In this document: piece by piece, positions 63,571 to 64,000 of the stretch
How positions within the stretch are numbered: the first letter of the stretch is position 1
Layout of the letters: each line of letters begins with the position of its first letter
Program-made: the position numbers and the translations under genes
Notes under the pieces: model-generated
What the model was told of the DNA's origin: nothing
The model's input: the letters and a program-made list of their open reading frames with translations, nothing else
Databases searched by the model: none
From: Akkermansiaceae bacterium UBA956
Lineage (GTDB): Bacteria > Verrucomicrobiota > Verrucomicrobiia > Verrucomicrobiales > Akkermansiaceae
Assembly: GCA_002293145.1 (NCBI GenBank)
Contig: DBCO01000015.1
Coordinates: 89,412 to 153,411 of the forward strand
Length of the DNA: 64,000 nucleotides
Direction of reading: 5' to 3'

Positions 63571-63732
63571 TCACAGCTGGCCGAGGGCGAAGAATTTCAT
63601 TCTTCGATTCTCCATGCCCAAATTCACGACAAAGGTCCCAGGGAATATGTCATGGGCAAAATGAATGGCACGACCCTCACCGTCGTGATTGCCCAGATCG
63701 AAAATACCCCGGCAAAAGCAGACCCCTGTTAG
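63571..63732 (+). pseudogene. Possible gene fragment downstream of fhs
   Basis: One frame after an in-frame TGA runs 53 codons to TAG at 63730-63732. It reads naturally: EGEEFHSSILHAQIHDKG, then REYVMGKMNGTTLTVVIAQI. There is no convincing start. The style of the sequence is protein-like, so it may be the 3' end of a lost gene; I do not recognise the family. Confidence 0.4.
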
Positions 63733-63893
63733 CCCGAAGGCTTGGAAAGACTCTAATGCAACGCGATGAAGTGCAAAAATGAAATTTTGAGTTGGTTGTG
63801 CAAAAAAAGCTGGATAGGTGAATCAAATGAGACAATCCATTGCTTATCGAATGTCCTAATTGACCCATTAACTCAAATCTGCTATATTATATC

Positions 63894-64000
63894 GGGTGTA
63901 ACTGAAAGTAATGTTCAGGTCAGAAACTCTCCGCAATGTGCTCAGTCCAGAGAAACGGGCTTATCAACAACTGCAGCCACTGAATTCCACTGATAGAACT
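63894..64000. mobile_element. Second copy of the 314-bp insertion element (right part cut by window)
   Basis: Begins GGGTGTAACTGAAAGTAATG and matches the inverted right end of the element at 19375-19688 over 107 bases with three mismatches, so this copy is in opposite orientation. The element continues beyond the window. The nine bases before it read TATTATATC and should recur after its other end if it also made a 9-bp duplication. The stretch 63733-63893 is AT-rich and has no gene. Confidence 0.85.

Overview
The window looks like a chromosomal segment of a Verrucomicrobiota bacterium (Verrucomicrobiales-like). This is inferred from family content: a planctomycete/verrucomicrobial-type cytochrome protein (DUF1587/1592/1588/1585), three secreted SHD1-domain proteins, a DUF1080 protein, FG-GAP and DUF5077/DUF3472 secreted proteins, a bacterial SET-domain protein, and a protein built of a W/DP/LP repeat that I associate with this phylum. 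Few starts have a clear Shine-Dalgarno sequence, so many start choices rest on homology, signal peptides and frame.

Layout. 1-10.1 kb: tail of a secreted protein, a 21-bp tandem repeat, then a 2902-residue SpvB/FG-GAP/RHS polymorphic toxin with a class-3 lipase tip, a candidate lipoprotein immunity gene and rhs debris. 10.1-14.0 kb (minus): a GH25-like lipoprotein, an active trypsin-like/PDZ protease and a catalytically dead paralogue. 14.1-18.9 kb: a secreted unknown, a SET-domain protein, an outer-membrane barrel, an alkyltransferase-like protein and the DUF1592 cytochrome protein. 18.9-19.9 kb: a gene-poor kilobase holding a 314-bp insertion element with terminal inverted repeats and a perfect 9-bp target duplication. 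The element's end recurs inverted at the right edge of the window. 19.9-24.9 kb: two SHD1 proteins (one with two retropepsin-like domains), YgfZ, tRNA-Phe, a TIM-barrel protein and an orphan antitoxin. 25-30.3 kb: Tex and a divergent UvrA with a degraded first zinc module. 30.4-32.7 kb: ECF sigma, membrane anti-sigma candidate and periplasmic PDZ protein. 32.8-37.6 kb: DUF2459 lipoprotein, XerD-like recombinase, Pgi and a DUF3472 protein, ending at a nested palindromic repeat. 37.7-46 kb (minus): NupC, FG-GAP protein, SerS, a proline-rich TPR protein, LutB and ribosomal protein L9. 46.3-48.7 kb: repeat protein, RlpA and a Dabb lipoprotein. 48.7-53.3 kb (minus): DUF1080 protein, rhodanese, RlmD-type methyltransferase and a discoidin/DUF4091 protein. 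53.4-60.6 kb: small SHD1 protein, then (minus) GlgA, CBS pyrophosphatase, IlvN, IlvB and a membrane protein. 60.9-64 kb: RpoZ, SmpB, Fhs, a gene fragment and the second copy of the insertion element.

Most genes are housekeeping or cell-envelope functions. The parts most likely to reward attention are the RHS-lipase toxin with its swapped tip, the paired live/dead protease operon, the tandem-retropepsin SHD1 protein, the sigma/anti-sigma/PDZ module and the non-autonomous insertion element.
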